DNA of 64,000 nt from Otis tarda (Eukaryota; Chordata; Aves; Otidiformes; Otididae), in the NCBI GenBank assembly GCA_026413225.1, contig CM048557.1:44027371-44091370 (forward strand), written 5' to 3'. Below the pieces are notes generated by a model. That model saw only the letters and a list, made by a program, of their open reading frames with translations. It was not told the origin of the DNA and ran no database searches. How positions within the stretch are numbered: the stretch's first letter is position 1; each line of letters opens with the position of its first letter. A program made the translations under genes and the position numbers. Below are positions 33,301-45,300 of this stretch, piece by piece.

Positions 33301-36300
33301 AGGGTGCACTCACAGATGGTTTTTGTGTGCTTGTGGCCCTGTACACCCATATATATACAGTGTTAACATGTAGCTGTACATAATATTGTGTTTCTCCTCT
33401 TCTTATAGTACTTCAAAATAAATCTTAAATCGAGCCTCGAGATGTGTTAAATTTGCATTTCTGACTTGAGCTACTGAATTTGGACCAAGTCTTAATTTGC
33501 TCTGTTAGTCACTGCTGAGAAGTCCTGTCCCCTAGAGTATCTCGGTCAAAATGTGTTATACATATAGCAATGGTATGGAGGTGACTCTGGTTGGTAAAGA
33601 GCGGCTCCTTTCACTTTGAATGAGCCAAGAACTTCTCAAGATGTGGTGTGTTTAATGGACTTCTGTCAAAAGCTTGATAAGGAATTGAACAGTGAGAGGT
33701 TGTCTGACTTTTGTCCTTCATTGTTTATAATGAAACTGGGTAAAGATGTGTTCCCTGGAAATCCAGGGTATGTTTATTTTTATTCTTAATCAGTTGCTAA
33801 TGATATCTACTTTTTAAGATACATGTTTAGGAGATTAGGCTAACCTTGAGACAGGTTCCCCAGCATTGTCCTTCCCTTTCTTGTATGTACAAGTACTAAG
33901 TGTAAAGCTATTACTTACCTTCTTAAAAAAATATTCTTCACAAAATTAAATTCCTAAAATGCGTGTTGGCATAGGAGATTTTTCTAGTCAATATTCTTGA
34001 TTTAATCTTTCTTCCTTAGTAGTGTTACTTATTTTCTTTCGGTGGAATAATAACTGCAAAATGTATATGTTACAATTATGCTGTAGGAAAGATTATGAAT
34101 AGTTAGTTTAAATTATTGTATTTTTTTACAAACTTTTGGAAATTTATATTTTTATAAAATAATAATTCGGTTCAAAGCCGTAATAATGAAGTAGCAAGAT
34201 ACTTTTATTATCAAATATACTTTGAATTTGTCAATCAATATGTACTTACTGTGGTTTTTTTACTGAGCTGTGAAGTTTATTGTAGATACCAGCAGTTAGT
34301 TTCAGTGTTTGTGGCAACAAATATCTCAACCTAAATGCTAAATTATGATAATGATGATTATATTTGTAGCTACTGGGAATCAATTAGTTCTGACCATAGT
34401 TCTCCAAAATACAATGTAAGGAGGGTTACTAAAAAATCTTTTTAAATAATATATCTGTAAGATAAAGGTTTTTGAAGAGAGTAGGACAAGCAAAGGGGTT
34501 TGCTAGTAACTCAGTAAAGGAGTAGTTACCTAGAGCTGAAAAACCGTTGCTGATTATAGACTCTGAGCTACCAGTTCATCTAGGAGAGACAGAAATTCTG
34601 TTTTGTATAGAAGGGGCTTATTTTCAGAGAAAGCTGCAATTCAACTGTAGTCTGATGTAAAAAGTAAGACCTTTTGTGGAAAGTTATATATCACCTAGAT
34701 GCTGGATAAAGTTCTCAGAATTTTTCAGAATACCACAGTGCAGTAAATTAAAAAGAAATCTAAGTTTTATAATATGTTGTATTTTAAATTTGTTTCACAC
34801 TGTGAAGCCTCAGCAGACAGTCCGAGTATTAAATAATGTTTCTCTGACTGCTGAAGTATCATTTTCTTGAAGCCTGAAAAATGAATTACTCTTTGCAGGA
34901 AATAAGAAGCTTGTTAATTCTTGCCAACAGTGACTAGACCAGAAAGATACCCCTCACCTCTACTGAACTTACTGTGACAAGTTTTATTGACTTCAGTGGA
35001 TGCACCGTTGGGCCCTATATAGTTAAGTCCAGTGAACTGTAAATATTCCTATGGCATAATTTTGACAGTTCCAGTATATCTGTAATTATCTACATTTCAT
35101 AAGTTACCACTAACTCTTTACTAGAATATTTTATTTGTTGTTTTGAAAAACCATGGCATATTGATGGCATCTGCATTCAGCTGCTCTTAATATATCCCTA
35201 AGAGCTAGTGTGAATTAGTACTTCCTTTCCTCTCAAGAGGTGCAGCATAGCTGGATTTCCATCTTTGAAAATGGTGTTTGACTTCAGTGTGTTTTCACAA
35301 ATCTTGAACCAAGACTGGCTACCAAGTTCACTGAAAAACAGCACTATTGAGGCTGAACTTGCAGATTCCCTAATTTTTTTGAGTATACTCTTAGGAGTAT
35401 TGGATTTTAGTGTATGAGTAATTCATTTTATTAACTCTGGTACTTGAATTAAATTTGGGGAATATGTTTTGCAGAAAACAGTTAAATTTTACCAACTGAC
35501 ATGATTCTGGGCAAAGGGCAAACCAATATTGGTATAAATGAAACAGTGATAATTTATAGTTTTTAATATAAAAATCAAAAGTCAGTCATACTATTGAATA
35601 CAGAAAAAAAAAACATTATTTGAGGAAACAAATCTTGATTTTTTAATATTTAACTTTAATTTGTATTGTCAAAAGTTTTTCCTGCTGCTTTGACCTCTGC
35701 CAGTAGATATTAAGTGGTGGATATTAAGATACCAGTCCATTTCACCTGAGGCTGTTGATAATTTAGTCATCTGAAACAGCTTCTTCTAAACAGTGTCTCT
35801 AGGATGTAGTTCCTCCCTCCAAGGGGAGTGGTCTTTTGTTAATTATGTAAATGGCAAAACTCATTCATTACCACTACATTGCTAATTCCTGCCTTAACCT
35901 GCAGAACCAGGAATCGCAGGGCGCTTTTCCTGCATACAGCAAACACGAGAAGCCACTGTTCCTGCGTTTGCTTTAGTTTCTTGGGGGAATTGAATGAAAG
36001 TAGATTCAAATCAGCGGGGGATTTGTTTGTCAAATTTTGCAGATCACGCTGCAGAAAATGGAGTTTTACAAGCTCCATTCAGCAGTCCAAGATATCAAAC
36101 TCACATCAGCTTTCAATGTAATGTTCATACTGACTCTCAATCTTAATTTGGATTGATTACTTACCAGCAGAAGTTTATACTGAAATCTTTCCTTTGTCCT
36201 CTTTATCCCTTGCTCACCTTTTCATTCTTTCCATGTCAATTATTAACATGGTGACGTTACTTGTTGCTGCAGTAACTTTGTTTCAATGCAGCTGTTGCCA

Positions 36301-36542
36301 GGTGAATTTTCTTGAGCGCCTGATTGTCACATTTACAAAGACTTTATGAGATATTAGAAAAGTTTTGCTTTGGGCAGCAATCTTCAACTTCACATTTGCA
36401 GGGAACTAGCCTGTGCTGTCTCTAGATGTTTTATTTGAAAACAAAATATGAAGGGAAATGCACTGTGTGTTGATTCCAGGTTATGTGTGGTAGGTTTTGT
36501 TAGCAAGGTCGATACCAGGACATTGAAATATATTGGATTCAT
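30351..36542 (+). other. MIPOL1: MIPOL1 intron segment with possible ancient LINE remnant
   Basis: The region about 30600-32400 contains phrases such as GCTCTTCCAGCCTTTGGGAA and TAACAACCTTGCAAC. These resemble the antisense of an old CR1/L3-type ORF2, but divergence is too great to delimit or prove it. Segments with ATTGACTTCA (32587, 34990) resemble a dispersed old amniote repeat. A TG/TA-rich simple stretch lies at 33255-33300. Otherwise this is unique AT-rich DNA. Confidence 0.45.
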
Positions 36543-37142
36543 TCACTGGGACAGATTCGCTGTGGCCCTGGTGCGGTAGAGTTTCATGATGGGGCTCAGC
36601 AGACAGAATGTGTCTGATTCATGTGTTAATTCAGAACATTTTAGGTCTGTTTTCAGCTGAGAAGTGTTGCTGTAATTATATGGTGAGTCTGGTGTGTTAC
36701 CAGACTGTGACTGTTGCAAGACACGAGACCAAAGTCCAGGTGCTTTCAGCTCTCTGACAGCATGCCAGTGGCCGCACAGTACACGCCCTAGGGTGCTTTC
36801 CTGCTCGTAGAGTAGGGGCTGGTGGTTAATTCTGCAGAGGTACGGTGCCAGTTGTGACCAATTCACAGGTTTGAACTGGTCATCCCAACTGCAGGATTTA
36901 GGGAGCAGAGGCCCTTGCTGCATATGTGCACTTTGAAAGTTTCCTAGAGTATCTCCTGGCTGAGGTGAAACAATGTTCGCTGTAATTTTCTTCTTCAAGG
37001 CTTCAAGTTCCTGCTTGCTTTGTGGCAGTTTCTGCCATGGAAACCCATGCAGAACACCAGCTCCAAAGAATTTCCTGATTTCTATCCTGAATTTACTTAA
37101 TATCTTTCCACATTGGATACAAACCTTTCTTGAGATCTCTTC
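36543..37142 (-). other. Candidate antisense terminal exon or chance ORF (199 codons)
   Basis: The minus strand is open for 199 codons from 37142 to a TGA at 36543-36545. Directly upstream is a splice-acceptor-like pyrimidine tract ending in TAG (GCTCCTCTGCCTTAG). Downstream on the minus strand an AATAAA lies near 36430. The predicted peptide starts EEISRKVCIQCGKILSKF, contains SKQELEALKKK and a Trp-rich middle, and ends YRTRATANLSQ. I recognise no family. The peptide lacks an early Met, which would fit a non-first exon. At this GC content and window length an open frame of this size can arise by chance, so confidence is low. Confidence 0.22.
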
Positions 37143-38429
37143 CTAAGGCAGAGGAGCCCTGTACTGTCCATTGCTTAAATTAGTTCCTCGTTGGCACAGT
37201 CTGAGTGTTAACTTTCTGTTGGTACACCAAAGCAGAGTGAGACCAAAACTAAACCACTTTCCTCCTCTCCCCAACTCCCCCCGCCCTGCAACTCATTCAT
37301 GGATGACAAACAAAAGGCAAGGAACCAAGTTTTGCATTCCAGGGGAAAACCCAGTGTAACGGCCTGAAAACACTGCAAGAGTAGAGAGAAGCAGCTGGAG
37401 AAATAAGGGAAGAATAAAAAGCAAATGAAAAGCCGTTTCTTAAAACCATTCCTTCTCCTTCCCTTTTCCCATCTTTTTTAACATTCTTCCAAAAGTAGAA
37501 AAGTGACAACTAGGCTCAAGTTCTCTGTTTCTTTTACAGTGTGCTGTGGATTCCTCTGAATAGATACGAGGATCTGTGTACAAGGATCCATGTCAATTTT
37601 TTTTTTTGCTGTGATGACGTGGTTTTTTTCCTTTTGAATCTGAAGTGGGAACAGAGAAGTATATTGTTTTGCTTTATTTCAAAATAAAAAGTAATATATC
37701 CTGTAGTGTATCTTTCTTAAAACAGCTGCCATGGGAGTATGATACATATTTACCCATCCCTGTTGCTGAAACTTTTTGGCTAGTTGATTTCTTTATGTGT
37801 CCCTAAAATGTTGGTAGCTCCTGTTAATTTCCCCAGTGCCTACTGACAAGCCCAGAACTGATTGTCAAGCTCCCCTACTTAAAGCTCAGAGAACAAGCTG
37901 CTTATGATGACCCAACAGAGACATAAGGGAGGTCTATGAAAGGGAGAGTATTCAACCGGCCTTAATCCTTGTTTTCAGTAAGGCAGTGTCTTTAAGTGCA
38001 GACTAATTAGTGAATAGACATGATTGTAGATTCTTGTAGACATGTCTTTTGTTGGCTTGAGATGAACTGAGCAGCTAATAGAAATGCTTTAAACTCTCTG
38101 CTTTGCTTTTCTTTTAGTGCACTTTAATAGGGTATGGAGATGAGAAAATATAAATCAAAGCAGGAGCAAAAGTAAATACAAACCATCTGAACACCTATGT
38201 TGATATATTCCATTTAGATATCAGCAGTTATGCTTGTGGCTCCCATTTGTGGAAGGCTGGCCCCATGCTTCTAAAAGAACTATTCATTTTATAACCTTTG
38301 ACATATATCAATACTATAAAGCATGCATTTTTTCCCTGTTACAGTAATGTCTTATACAAGCATTATTTTGCATTTGAATAGCATGTTAAAGTCATCAATC
38401 ACAAACTGATCAATCAAGATAAACATAGT

Positions 38430-38522
38430 TTTCCCATTTTAGACTAGGAAAACTGAATTCCAGGAAGTGAAGTAAAATTCCTTAAGAATTGATGGCATGC
38501 CTGAGACTAGGATTTAAATCTC
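38430..38522 (+). repeat. MIR-like SINE fragment
   Basis: TTTTCCCATTTTAGACTAGG, then AAACTGAATTCCAGGAAGTGA, then CCTGAGACTAGGATTTAAAT follows the order of the MIR consensus core (CCCATTTTACAGATGAGGAA ... CTGGGATTTGAACC). It is heavily diverged and truncated at both ends. MIR is an ancient tRNA-derived CORE-SINE shared by amniotes. Confidence 0.65.
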
Positions 38523-38869
38523 TAGAGGGATGGCCCCTTTCTTTAATAATTTGTTTATCATATCTTATTACATATCGTAAAATAAAATCTCCCAACAGGT
38601 AGGAATAGTCATCTGCACATTCCAAAAAATCGTTCATTTATGGTAAAATTTAATGCAATGAAAGGTATATAGGGAAACTGAGTTAGTAGTGAATGACATC
38701 TAGTCATAGTCACCTGAAAGAAAAAGCATTCCTTAAAGATCAGCAAGATATTTGAAATATAGTAAGAGGGTGGGGAAAAAAAATTATTTGTTTGGGTTTG
38801 GTTTTTTTTTTTGTATTTCTCTTGTTATTTGCATATTGCTTGACCTTGACACAATGCAGACAGGAAGCA

Positions 38870-39170
38870 GACATAACAATTTACTGTTCTACTCATTTTC
38901 TAAAATTAACCATAAATTTCAGTGATATTCAATAACAGTACCTTGGTTATTGAAGCTCGTAACCTTTTTGCTGCCTTTATCACCTGTATTATCGATAGGA
39001 GATAATTACTGCAAAGCAGCTGGCTGTTGGTTTTAGAGAGCATCAATTGTTCTCCTGTCCCAGCTGTTGGCTAATAAGGACAGTCAACACATCTGTTTCA
39101 ACAGCTGGTAATTAACAAAAGCCTAATTGCTGCAACTCTTTTAACAACAGATCTATGAAAGAGTAGGGTT
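38870..39170. promoter_or_regulatory. Strongest candidate conserved non-coding element
   Basis: Dense with transcription-factor-type words: ATTATCGATAGGAGATAATTA (two GATA/TAAT cores), CAGCTG E-boxes at two places, CTAATAAGGACAGTCAAC, and GCTGGTAATTAACAAAAGCC with a following CTAATTGC. It has no repeat signature and no sustained frame. It reads like a deeply conserved vertebrate enhancer. FOXA1, the human neighbour of MIPOL1, is a plausible target by synteny. Conservation was not tested. Confidence 0.4.
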
Positions 39171-40943
39171 GTGGAGGAATATTATTTACTCTGTACTCTG
39201 CACTTTCTGTGACCAGTTTCTTTTTTCTTTTTCTATTTCTACTTTGAACACCACTGCCTTTGTCTGACACATTGAATGGCAGGAGAACACAATATGTTAA
39301 TCCAGAGCTTAAGTTTTTCAGATCTTTGTTGGTGTTTCTTATTGCAACATTTCTTTGCTAAGTTGCGAGATAAAATGGATCAAAAGCATTTTGTGGAGTT
39401 TCATACAACAGCTGCAATCCGCAGCAGTATGCCTATGCAATAGGGCTGCCCATCCAGCAGCCTCCAAAAGGAAGTAATGGGTTTCCCCTTTATGTATAAA
39501 TTTAATAGCCCTGCACACCTTCCCAAAAAAAGGTGTCATCATTCTGAAAGTGGTGGTTATTTGAAGAATTTTATTACTGCTCTTCAGATCCTTCACAAAA
39601 TCTGTTGCACAGACGATGTTTTTTCCTTCCCCTGATGAAACCTGCATACATTGGTCAGTTTAAAAGTAAATGCCAGGTGGCACCTTGCACTACACAAATA
39701 TCTCACCGTTTTATCATTACAGAATTGGAGAATATTCTGCACGATGCTTGTCTAAATATCTACATTTATAATATCAGTCAGCAAACACAAAGGCATTTCT
39801 CTTAATTAGACTTATTCTGTGTGTTATCCTTGTGTACAGCACACATATAATCTGAATACTCATCACTAAATAGAGAGAAAGCATGTGTACGAACAGAGAG
39901 AAACCTTAATCCCATTGAAGTCAGCAGTGAATTTCTGTTGGCTTCAATGGATCAGGATTCTCCCTGCAAAACCAAATTTTCTTAAAAGCTGGAGACAAAT
40001 TTGGCATTCATTATACTACCCATGAAAAGAAAGTGTTAAAGTATTAATGGAACTATTGCCTGAAGTATTATCCAAGTCAGACACGTATTACAGATTGTGT
40101 GAATGACTGAGTCAATAAAAATTTTTAAGAAATAGCATTTAAAGTGGTATTTTGAAGTGGTAAACAGATGATGAAAAAATTGTGATTCTTTGCTAAAAGT
40201 CAAGATCACTTGATTAAACTTGTCTCACTAGCATTTCATTTGGCAAATATTTCTGTACACTGAGTTCTTATTTGTCTGCTGGGTATGTTGAGAGGTATAT
40301 AAGAAATTCTACCCAAGTGCTTGCCATTGACAGAATACAGATTGCATAATTAAAAATATTCTGGCAAGACAAGTTTAGTTCAACAGGTGTTCAAGTGAAG
40401 AAATGTATAATAGGTGCAGTGAAAAAGTATAAGATATGCTTTGAACAAATGAAAACTAAAGCATTGGCTAAAATTCTGACTGTAAGATAGTAACAAAGTG
40501 TTTACTGTCTGGGTTTATCTGGACGTGACTTTTGTACACAAGAATCTTTGGTGATTGAAGTAGTTTCTTTTGTCTTGCATAAATAAGAGGAAAGAAATAC
40601 AACTTCTGAGTATAGATTATACTGTGGAAAATTGCTGGAGTATTTGATAGTTGACAGAAATGTTTATCTTTTCAGTGGGTTATTTTGTTTCATTTTGCAA
40701 GTTATGATTTTAAATGAAATTACTGTAGAATATCACTCTTCTCATTCCCTTCCCATCTTCTTCCTTCCTCTGAAGATTACAAGAATTATCAGATATGCAG
40801 CAACTACCTTTTCTTCCAGTTGAAATGTAGTTGTGTCTGAGTGAGTTGCAACAGAAATTTAGACGTGTTCTGCAACTATATACCAAAACTTAGGTAGGAA
40901 GTTAAAATAATGTTTTTGCCCAAGGCAAAGTTCTAATAGAATT

Positions 40944-42320
40944 GAATCATAGAATCATCGAATCATAGAATGGTTTGGGTTGGAAGGGACCTTAAAGATC
41001 ACCTAGTTCCAACCCCCCTGCCATGGGCAGGGACACCTTCCACTAGACCAGGTGCCACAAAGCCCCATTCAAGCTGGCCTTGAATACTTCCAGGGATGAG
41101 GCATCCACAACTTCTGTGGGCAACCTGTTCTATTGCCTCACCACTTTCATAGTGAAAAATTTCTTCCTTATATCTAATCTAAATCTACCCTTTTTTACTT
41201 TAAAACCATTACCACTTCTATCACTACAAGCCAGTGTCAAAAGTCTCTCTCCAGCTTTCTTGTAGGCCCCCTTTAGGTACTGGAAGACCACAATAAGGTC
41301 TCCCCGGAGCCTTCTCTTCTCCAGGCTGAACAGACCCAACTCTCTTAGCCTGTCTTTATAGGAGAGGTGCTCCAGCCGTCTGATCGTCTTCGTGGCCCTC
41401 CTCTGGACTCGCTCCAAGAGATTCACATCCTTCTTATGTTGGGGGCTCCAGAGCTGGATGCAGTACAACTGTGGCTCGCGGAAGAGTGGAATAGAGGAGG
41501 AGAATCACCTCCCTCAACCTGCTGGTCACTCTTGTTTTATTGCAGCGCAGGATACAATTAGCTTTCTGGGCTGCAAGTGCACATTGCCAGCTCATGTTGA
41601 GCTTCCCATCAACCAGCACCTCCAAGCCCTTCTCCTCAGGGCTGCTCTCAAGCCGTTCTCCAGTCAGCCTGTATTTGTGCTTAGGATTGCCCCAACCTGT
41701 GTACAGGACCTTGCACTTGGCCTTGTCGAACTTCTTAAGGTTTGCATGAGCCCACCTTTCAAGCCTGTCAAGGTCCCTCTGGATGGCATCCTTTCCCTCC
41801 AGCATGTTGACTGCACCACACAGCTTGGTATCATCAGCAAGCTTGCTGAGGGTGCACTCAATCCCACTGTTGATGTTGCCAACAAAGATGTTAACCAGCG
41901 CTGGTCCCAATACCAACCTCTGAGAAATGCCACTCGTCACTGATCTCCACTTGGACATCAAGCTGTTGAGCACAAGTCTTTGAGTGCAATCATCCAACCA
42001 ATTCCTTATCCACCAAGAGGTCCATCCATCAAATCCATGTCTCTCCAATTTAGAACAAGGATGTCGTGCAAAACAATGTAAAATGCTTTGCACAAGTCTA
42101 GGTATATGATGTCAGTTACTCTTCCCGTATGCACCAATACTGTAACCCTGTCATAGAAGGCCACCAAATTTATCAGACACAGTTTGCCCTTAGTGAAGTC
42201 ATATTGGTTGTCACCAGTCATCTCCTTATTTTCCATGTGCCTTAGCATAGTTTCCAGGAGGATCTGCTCCATGATCTTGCTGGGTACAGAGGTGAGACTG
42301 ACCGGCCTGTAGTACCTCAG
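40944..42320 (-). mobile_element. CR1 LINE, 5'-truncated, minus strand, 1.4 kb
   Basis: The 3' end is at the left: the octamer tail (AATCATAGAATCATCGAATC) and then the CR1 3' UTR in reverse (GGTTTGGGTTGGAAGGGACC). It runs right through ORF2 to CTGACCGGCCTGTAGTACCT at about 42320, where it is truncated. It is antisense to MIPOL1. ORF2 is in three frames, so at least two frameshifts have occurred (near 41440-41468 and 42006-42093). Confidence 0.95.
41434..42093 (-). pseudogene. CR1 ORF2 reverse transcriptase fragment
   Basis: This 219-codon minus-strand frame contains the RT catalytic box as LSKLADDTKL (normally FADDTKL), then IQRDLDRLERWAHANLKKFD and the ALAAQKANCIL segment of the ORF2 C-terminal half. 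The frame upstream (42272-42006) carries motif A as [16 protein letters not shown], where the second conserved Asp of the usual FSKAFD is changed to Tyr. The frame downstream (41468-41130) holds SPQHKKDVNLLERVQRRA. Together they show an originally continuous ORF2 broken by two frameshifts. Confidence 0.92.
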
Positions 42321-45300
42321 ATCTTCTAAAAAGGAAGAATGAAGAATAGATATAATCTAATAGATGTACAGTAGGGGGAAATATGATTACCTCATATAAA
42401 ATTTAGTAAATAATTTTTTAGCAGAAAGAAGCAGAAATCTTTAGTATCAGAACATACTTTTAAGTTCTGAGTGAAGATAACTCACCTGTATCAACAACTG
42501 TAATCCAACAGTATAGCCTCTATAACAATCCATAGAGGTCTCCATCTCCTGCTGATTCAATAGGATGGTGCCTTCTATTTAATCCTCTCCTGTACTTTTT
42601 CCATCAGACAGATAGTTCCTATAAAGACTTAAATGTACGTTCTTACGAACATCTCTATTCACTTTTCTTAATTTAACTTCAAATCTTTAGCCTGACTTCT
42701 ACTTGGGTGGAAAACATTGCAGTAAGATTGTAGAGAAAGCAAGATCAGCTTGGTCAAAATCAGCACCAGCTGCTGAGACTCAGTATGACTGATGCCTTTT
42801 ACGCATCTAGAATTGCACAAATTGATAATGAATCCTGTGAGGATCCTCTCATCACAGGAAACATGATGGTAGCTTGTCCACAGTGTCTCAGAAATTGACG
42901 GTCACCCTAGTCGCACAAGTGGCTCAAAGTAACGAAGCCTGCAGCCACCCTCAGGAGCAGGCATGCAGCTTTGTCCTTTTCCCAAAAGTGTGAGGCACAA
43001 CATTAATCCAGCTGGAGAAAGAGCCCAAACTGTCTTGCTATATTTATATGTCAAAGGAGAAGAAGTATTAACAGGCTTATCAGATTCAAAGTTGGTTTGA
43101 GAGTGTCTTGGTAGTTGAGGTCTGAACGTGTCAGTGTGGGGCATTTCTTATTCCTGATTTTCCTGCTAACTGATATGTTTATTCAATAATGAAATATTGT
43201 TTTCTTAAGTGTTAACACTTGCTGTTGAACTCAGCACTTTGGTTCTGAGTTTCTCTATGTACAAAATGTCAGATAAATTTAAGTGTGTGTACCTGCTAGT
43301 ATTTAATTTTCTGTAAGGTGAAGACCACAAGGCAAAGTACTAACTATTAACTCAAGCCCTTCCCTGCCTTTTCTTCCAAATCCTGGAAGAGTTATGGGCT
43401 GAACCAGTCTCACTGAAGTCATTGGGCAATTCAGTTCTATAATCCTGTAAAGACTGATGGCTTTTATGAAAGATTTGTGGTTTAATTCTGATAGTGGGAT
43501 TAAACACTGATGCCTTCTGCAGAAGTACTGTCAAGAGGTAACAGTCATTCTGTCTCTTTGCATGAAAGGTTATAATTTGGAGTATATTATCACTTAGCAT
43601 CAGTTATAAGCTTTGGAGCGTAAACTGTTAACTCCTTTTTTTGCTCAAATTACTGCCTTGCATGCTTTTATCTGCTCCTTTTATGAAGCATGAATGATTT
43701 CAATGTACATATTTTCTTACGGAAAAGAGACTTGTGAAATACGCAGAGCATCTCGTTTGGACTAAGTGTCTCAGCTGGACTGGTGTCACACTGAAATCAG
43801 GGGTAAGGAACTGTAATAAGTGAATGTCTCGTAATAGAGAAGTCAAAGGGTAACCAAGTCCAAACGGCAATGGAAGAGCATGATCAAAGGTCAAAGCTAA
43901 GGACTTTCCCATAAGAGGGAGTCTGCAATGGAAGCTGGGTAGTGAAGTAAGGTTAGAAAGATTTACCCGAGTGAGAATTACTCCTGCATCCTTGGAGTGG
44001 AGTTGTGGGTGACAGCTGTTGAACAGTCAAGGGTGCCTCACCAGTCTACTGGGAATGAGAGAAGCAAATTATCAGTCAAACTCATATATAAATCATATTT
44101 ATCAATCTTGGTCAAGTTAATTAAGCTCTTAGTTGACAAGACCAATTATCTGTACCTACTCTAGTAATTGAAAAATTGGACATGGACTTGCACAGTGACA
44201 TGCAACCATCTATGCTTTTTGTTAGAAAGCTCTCTGGCAAGGTTTTAACCCACTCTTCTGGACAATGCCTTTGAATGATACTGTGTACCAGGGCCTATTC
44301 CACTTAGACAATCTGATGTTAGTAGCCCTTCCTTTTAGGAGAGGACAGAAGAGAGTTTTTGTCATGGTAGCACAAGGCATGTCATGCCAGTAGATCTCAA
44401 GGTCAGAGCATGGTTTCTGGACAGTTCTTTTTAGCAACAGAGAGGTGACTGCTGTGGTCAGTTTGGGGTCTGGTAGCAGAGCCTGAATATGTGCCGGACA
44501 GAGAGCCCTGAAAGTGCACATAGTTTCTGGCTGCAACACAGATAAAACATGTCTGGCTGTAACATGAACTTTCTTCTGTTCTTCTGCCAGTTCAGTTCCG
44601 CCCTGAACTGGATAGGACACTTTTGGGGCTGAGGGGAGCGCTGTTTTTATTGAATAGGGTCTTTGTTACCGCAAAGCTTCTGAGACAACATTACAACACT
44701 ACCTTTTGGATCCTGTGCTGACGACTTGCTGTTTGTGGCAGATACTGACTTGATATCGTAAATGGTCAAAGTCATTTGCGTGGACAACGGGTTTGTCGCG
44801 GGTGCTGACATTTGAAGCTTTCCCAGAGTAATCTGCCAATAGGTCTCACCTGGAAGGCTGCTTCAGCTCACTCTGGCCTACATGGTCATTTCCTTCTTGA
44901 TTTCCCCTAAGGAGATTGCCAGTAAAGTTTGTTATAAAGTGTAATAGTCTTCATGGTGCATGTGAAGCTGAGGGAAACATACCTATTATTAAAGTAGATC
45001 AGAGAGGTTTTTTCTTCTTTGTTTTAAGCTTATATTTGATAACCTGGTCTTCCTTAGAAGACGTGTCTGTTTTCTAGTCCAGTTACCTATGCAGCTGTGA
45101 AGGGGGATATAAGCCAGCTTACTCAGATAAATAGTAAACACCATGCCCAAAATAACGTACTTTATTTTCCCTTCAAATAAGACAAGTTTCTCTGTATTGT
45201 TAGTGTCTTTCCATTATTTATTTGAAATTGCATTTTTCCAACTGATCTTTAGATCAGAAACAAAGTGTGTGATGTCACCAAGGCCAAACCTGAATTACAG

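Larger units (their letters stand above)
37143..40943 (+). other. MIPOL1: MIPOL1 intron segment with MIR-like piece and enhancer-like stretch
   Basis: Unique AT-rich intron containing the MIR-like fragment at 38430-38522 and the conserved-element-like segment at 38870-39170, both listed separately. CCCATTGAAGTCAGCAGTG and TGGCTTCAATGGATCAGG near 39912-39955 belong to the dispersed old repeat motif. No gene is seen. Confidence 0.6.

Noticed and set aside
41392-41943. 183-codon + strand open frame
   Set aside because: It is the complement of the minus-strand CR1 ORF2 and has no independent signature.
44222-44620. 132-codon minus-strand frame
   Set aside because: No family resemblance, no clear splice sites and ordinary length for a GC-richer patch.
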